Source: Arsukibacterium perlucidum DSM 18276
GTDB taxonomy: Bacteria > Pseudomonadota > Gammaproteobacteria > Enterobacterales > Alteromonadaceae
NCBI RefSeq assembly: GCF_000382165.1
Contig: NZ_KB907703.1
Span: 186,001-250,000, forward strand
DNA: 64,000 nt
Reading direction: 5' to 3'
Positions 62,292 to 64,000 of the stretch are shown here, one piece after another (positions within the stretch are counted from its first letter, which is position 1; the number at the start of each line of letters is the position of its first letter). The notes under the pieces are model-generated. The model saw only the letters and a program-made list of their open reading frames with translations, did not search any database and was not told where the DNA came from. Position numbers and translations under genes: made by a program.

Positions 62292-63518
62292 TTACTCCCC
62301 CATACAATAGGTGGCGGTGTCGGCGAACACCTGCTTTAAGTTATAACCGCTCTGGCTGAACCGGTCACTTGTTTGCTGGATCAGATTAACATCAGCCAGG
62401 GTTTCCGGTGGCCGTAAACAGGTTGCTGCAAAGGCTTTTTTAACCTGGCATTGGGCAAAAGCAACCGAATGCGCCAATTCCTGACCTAAGCTTTTTGCGC
62501 CATGGCCCTCGCCCGGTAAACTGCTATCCCAGCCCAATGCCTGGTTCTGGCCCTGGCGCCAATAGTTTTGCCAGTGATCATCTGCTGTTTTAAAGCCAAA
62601 CGGAAAGTTACCGGCGTTAATATGGTATTTCGGCTGCACCCGGCTGCCGGTTTGATTGTTAGAGCTGCCGGTTTGCTGATAAAACAGCCGGCCGTTGTCG
62701 CCACTCTCGTCAGTAAACTGGTAGTCGTAATAAGCAAAAGCCTGAGCCAGCGGATCCATCCCCGCATGACAACCCAGACAACGGTTATGAAAAATCCGGC
62801 TGTCACCGCCAGGGCTGCGACTAACATCCTGGCGGATCCGATCGGCAGGCGTGCTGCTGTCTTTTAACGGTTCAAGGTCAGTACAAAGCTGGCTCATTAA
62901 GGTGAAGCGGAGCATGGCCCGGTTGGTGCCCAGATAAAAAAACGCTTTAGCACCGGCCCGGCTGGTCATCACACCCGCACTGGCCTCGAACGGGATCCCG
63001 AGCAGGCTACTTTGGGAGCGGGGTTCCAGATACTGCTGTAAATCAACACCCTGCTGCTCCAGCGCCTGATAGTGAGCATTGTTATCAGCAGCATAGGCTG
63101 GCAAACCTAAACTATCGGCCCCAACATACAACACATCGGTTTGCAAAATTTGCCGGAAATCTGCGTTATCCCTGACCAAACCAATAATCGTCGCGCTGTA
63201 GTCATTCAACGGTTCAAAAATATCCAGGTCGCGGTTAGTCGCCGGCGCGGCAAATAATTTTAAGGTCGTCCGATAAAAATCCGGATGTTGCATCGCCAGA
63301 TCAGCCGCTGCGCCGGCATTGCCCTGGGCGATTAAATCTGCCATCTGTTGCAGGGTAACCGCATCAGCCGGCACACCTGCCAGCCGGTCGTGCAAGCGTT
63401 TCGCCTGCTCCAGTGGCCCGGCTGCCAGGGCGCCACTAAACACCAAGGCGCCACTAAACAATAGTGCAACTGCAGCTAACAGCAGGCCTGGTGCCGGCGG
63501 TTTCAGATAGCTTTGCAT
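62292..63518 (-). CDS. Secreted protein with one CxxCH motif
   Basis: ATG 63518 (AGGAGAG upstream) gives a 408-residue precursor with a signal peptide containing a duplicated FSGAL. A single c-haem motif CLGCH at 247-251 is followed by AGMDPLAQAFAYYDYQF, the form seen in DUF1588/DUF1585-type cytochrome-like proteins in which the motif follows a helical domain. Further cysteines lie near the C-terminus (QCQVKKAFAATCLRPP, TYCMGE). The stop is immediately before the lipoprotein start, so both are made together. Haem binding is inferred from the motif. Confidence 0.72.
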   Translation of the reverse strand: MQSYLKPPAPGLLLAAVALLFSGALVFSGALAAGPLEQAKRLHDRLAGVPADAVTLQQMADLIAQGNAGAAADLAMQHPDFYRTTLKLFAAPATNRDLDIFEPLNDYSATIIGLVRDNADFRQILQTDVLYVGADSLGLPAYAADNNAHYQALEQQGVDLQQYLEPRSQSSLLGIPFEASAGVMTSRAGAKAFFYLGTNRAMLRFTLMSQLCTDLEPLKDSSTPADRIRQDVSRSPGGDSRIFHNRCLGCHAGMDPLAQAFAYYDYQFTDESGDNGRLFYQQTGSSNNQTGSRVQPKYHINAGNFPFGFKTADDHWQNYWRQGQNQALGWDSSLPGEGHGAKSLGQELAHSVAFAQCQVKKAFAATCLRPPETLADVNLIQQTSDRFSQSGYNLKQVFADTATYCMGE

Positions 63519-63535
63519 ATTTCTCTCCTGCCCGG

Positions 63536-64000
63536 CTAGCCGGGTAAAAACGCGATGGTCCACTTCGAACGGGTTGGCGATACGTCGGCCGCGCCGAAAT
63601 TCACCGCCTGTAAGCGCAGCATTAACTGGCGCTCCAGCCGCTCATCATTTAATTCACTTTCAACAATATTTACCTGCTGCATGCTGCCGTCCGGGTTTAT
63701 TATCAGCTCAAACACTACCTTACCTTTTAGCAACGGATTTGCCCGCAAGGCCCGGTTATACAGGGTGTACAAACTGCTTTTATTGGCTTCCAGGGTTTGG
63801 CGGATACTGGCTTCAGAGCGTCCGCCCTGTGCTGCCGCCTCGCTGTTTGCCGCACTGCCTGAACTGGAGTTTGCCGGTGCAGCCGACGCCAGCCCCCTAA
63901 GTTCAGCATCTGCCAGGCTGATACTTTCGGCCCGGTTTAAATCAGCCCGCGCTACATCAGCGCTGACCGGCGCCGCCGCTTTGGCTGCGGTTTTTGCAAG
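63536..64000 (-). CDS. AgmX/PglI C-terminal domain protein, 5' part missing
   Basis: The frame is open to the window edge, so the N-terminus is missing (154 residues visible). The visible part starts with an Ala-rich linker and ends in an AgmX/PglI (TonB-like) C-terminal domain: IRQTLEANKSSLYTLYNRALR, KGKVVFELIINPDGSMQQV and FLPG. Such proteins are periplasm-spanning and related to energy transducers or gliding and export complexes. It is the first visible gene of the operon with the CxxCH proteins, 17 bp before the next start. Confidence 0.72.
   Translation of the reverse strand, partial: LAKTAAKAAAPVSADVARADLNRAESISLADAELRGLASAAPANSSSGSAANSEAAAQGGRSEASIRQTLEANKSSLYTLYNRALRANPLLKGKVVFELIINPDGSMQQVNIVESELNDERLERQLMLRLQAVNFGAADVSPTRSKWTIAFLPG

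Overview
The window reads as chromosomal DNA of a gammaproteobacterium. Gene order and protein sequence fit the Alteromonadales/Chromatiaceae side of the class (Rheinheimera, Alishewanella or Arsukibacterium-like); this placement is inferred from synteny and protein similarity, not from a search. Most of the 64 kb is housekeeping sequence with tight operons. I see no prophage, integrase, insertion sequence or CRISPR array.

Region 1 (1-9.3 kb): a truncated DUF3369-type response regulator, then the classic hemA-prfA-prmC operon facing away from lolB-ispE-prs, followed by rplY-pth-ychF. This links tetrapyrrole synthesis, translation termination, lipoprotein sorting, isoprenoids, PRPP and ribosome maintenance. 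A Met-Leu-Gln-Gln tRNA cluster with a clear promoter and terminator follows (9.4-9.9 kb).

Region 2 (10-16.6 kb): ubiF; the aguB-aguA pair that turns agmatine into putrescine; a repeat-rich 373-bp gap holding a fold-back MITE-like element and one copy of a dispersed hairpin repeat whose other copy lies after the tRNA cluster; ppiC; a RES-domain toxin with its Xre/MbcA/ParS-type antitoxin and a good sigma70 promoter; and rhlE.

Region 3 (16.6-32.3 kb): a coupled operon GIY-YIG/AEC transporter/MscS channel/epimerase; a repeat-domain lipoprotein; an orphan periplasmic binding protein whose frame runs through a terminator; acnA; tyrS facing a murein endopeptidase and anmK (peptidoglycan remodelling and recycling); and the oadGAB sodium-pumping oxaloacetate decarboxylase.

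Region 4 (32.4-46.3 kb): the pqiABC envelope lipid-transport operon; a secreted glycerophosphodiesterase divergent from a TonB-dependent receptor; an Arg-Arg-Ser tRNA cluster; csrA, alaS and recX (recA is not next to them); yqhA; and another orphan binding protein.

Region 5 (46.5-58.2 kb): a 1,211-residue hybrid sensor kinase with a beta-propeller sensor; a methionine operon metA-metH(N)-metH(C) in which methionine synthase is encoded as two translationally coupled genes, behind a candidate MetJ operator of four 8-bp units; and two paralogous orphan binding proteins flanking apbE.

Region 6 (58.2-64 kb): the least familiar part. A tight minus-strand set encodes an AgmX/PglI-type (TonB-like) protein, a secreted protein with one CxxCH motif, a lipoprotein with two duplicated CxxCH modules plus a LamG-like domain, and a Tat-exported DUF1501-like protein. 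Together they look like an uncharacterised envelope redox or surface system and are the best candidate for something new.
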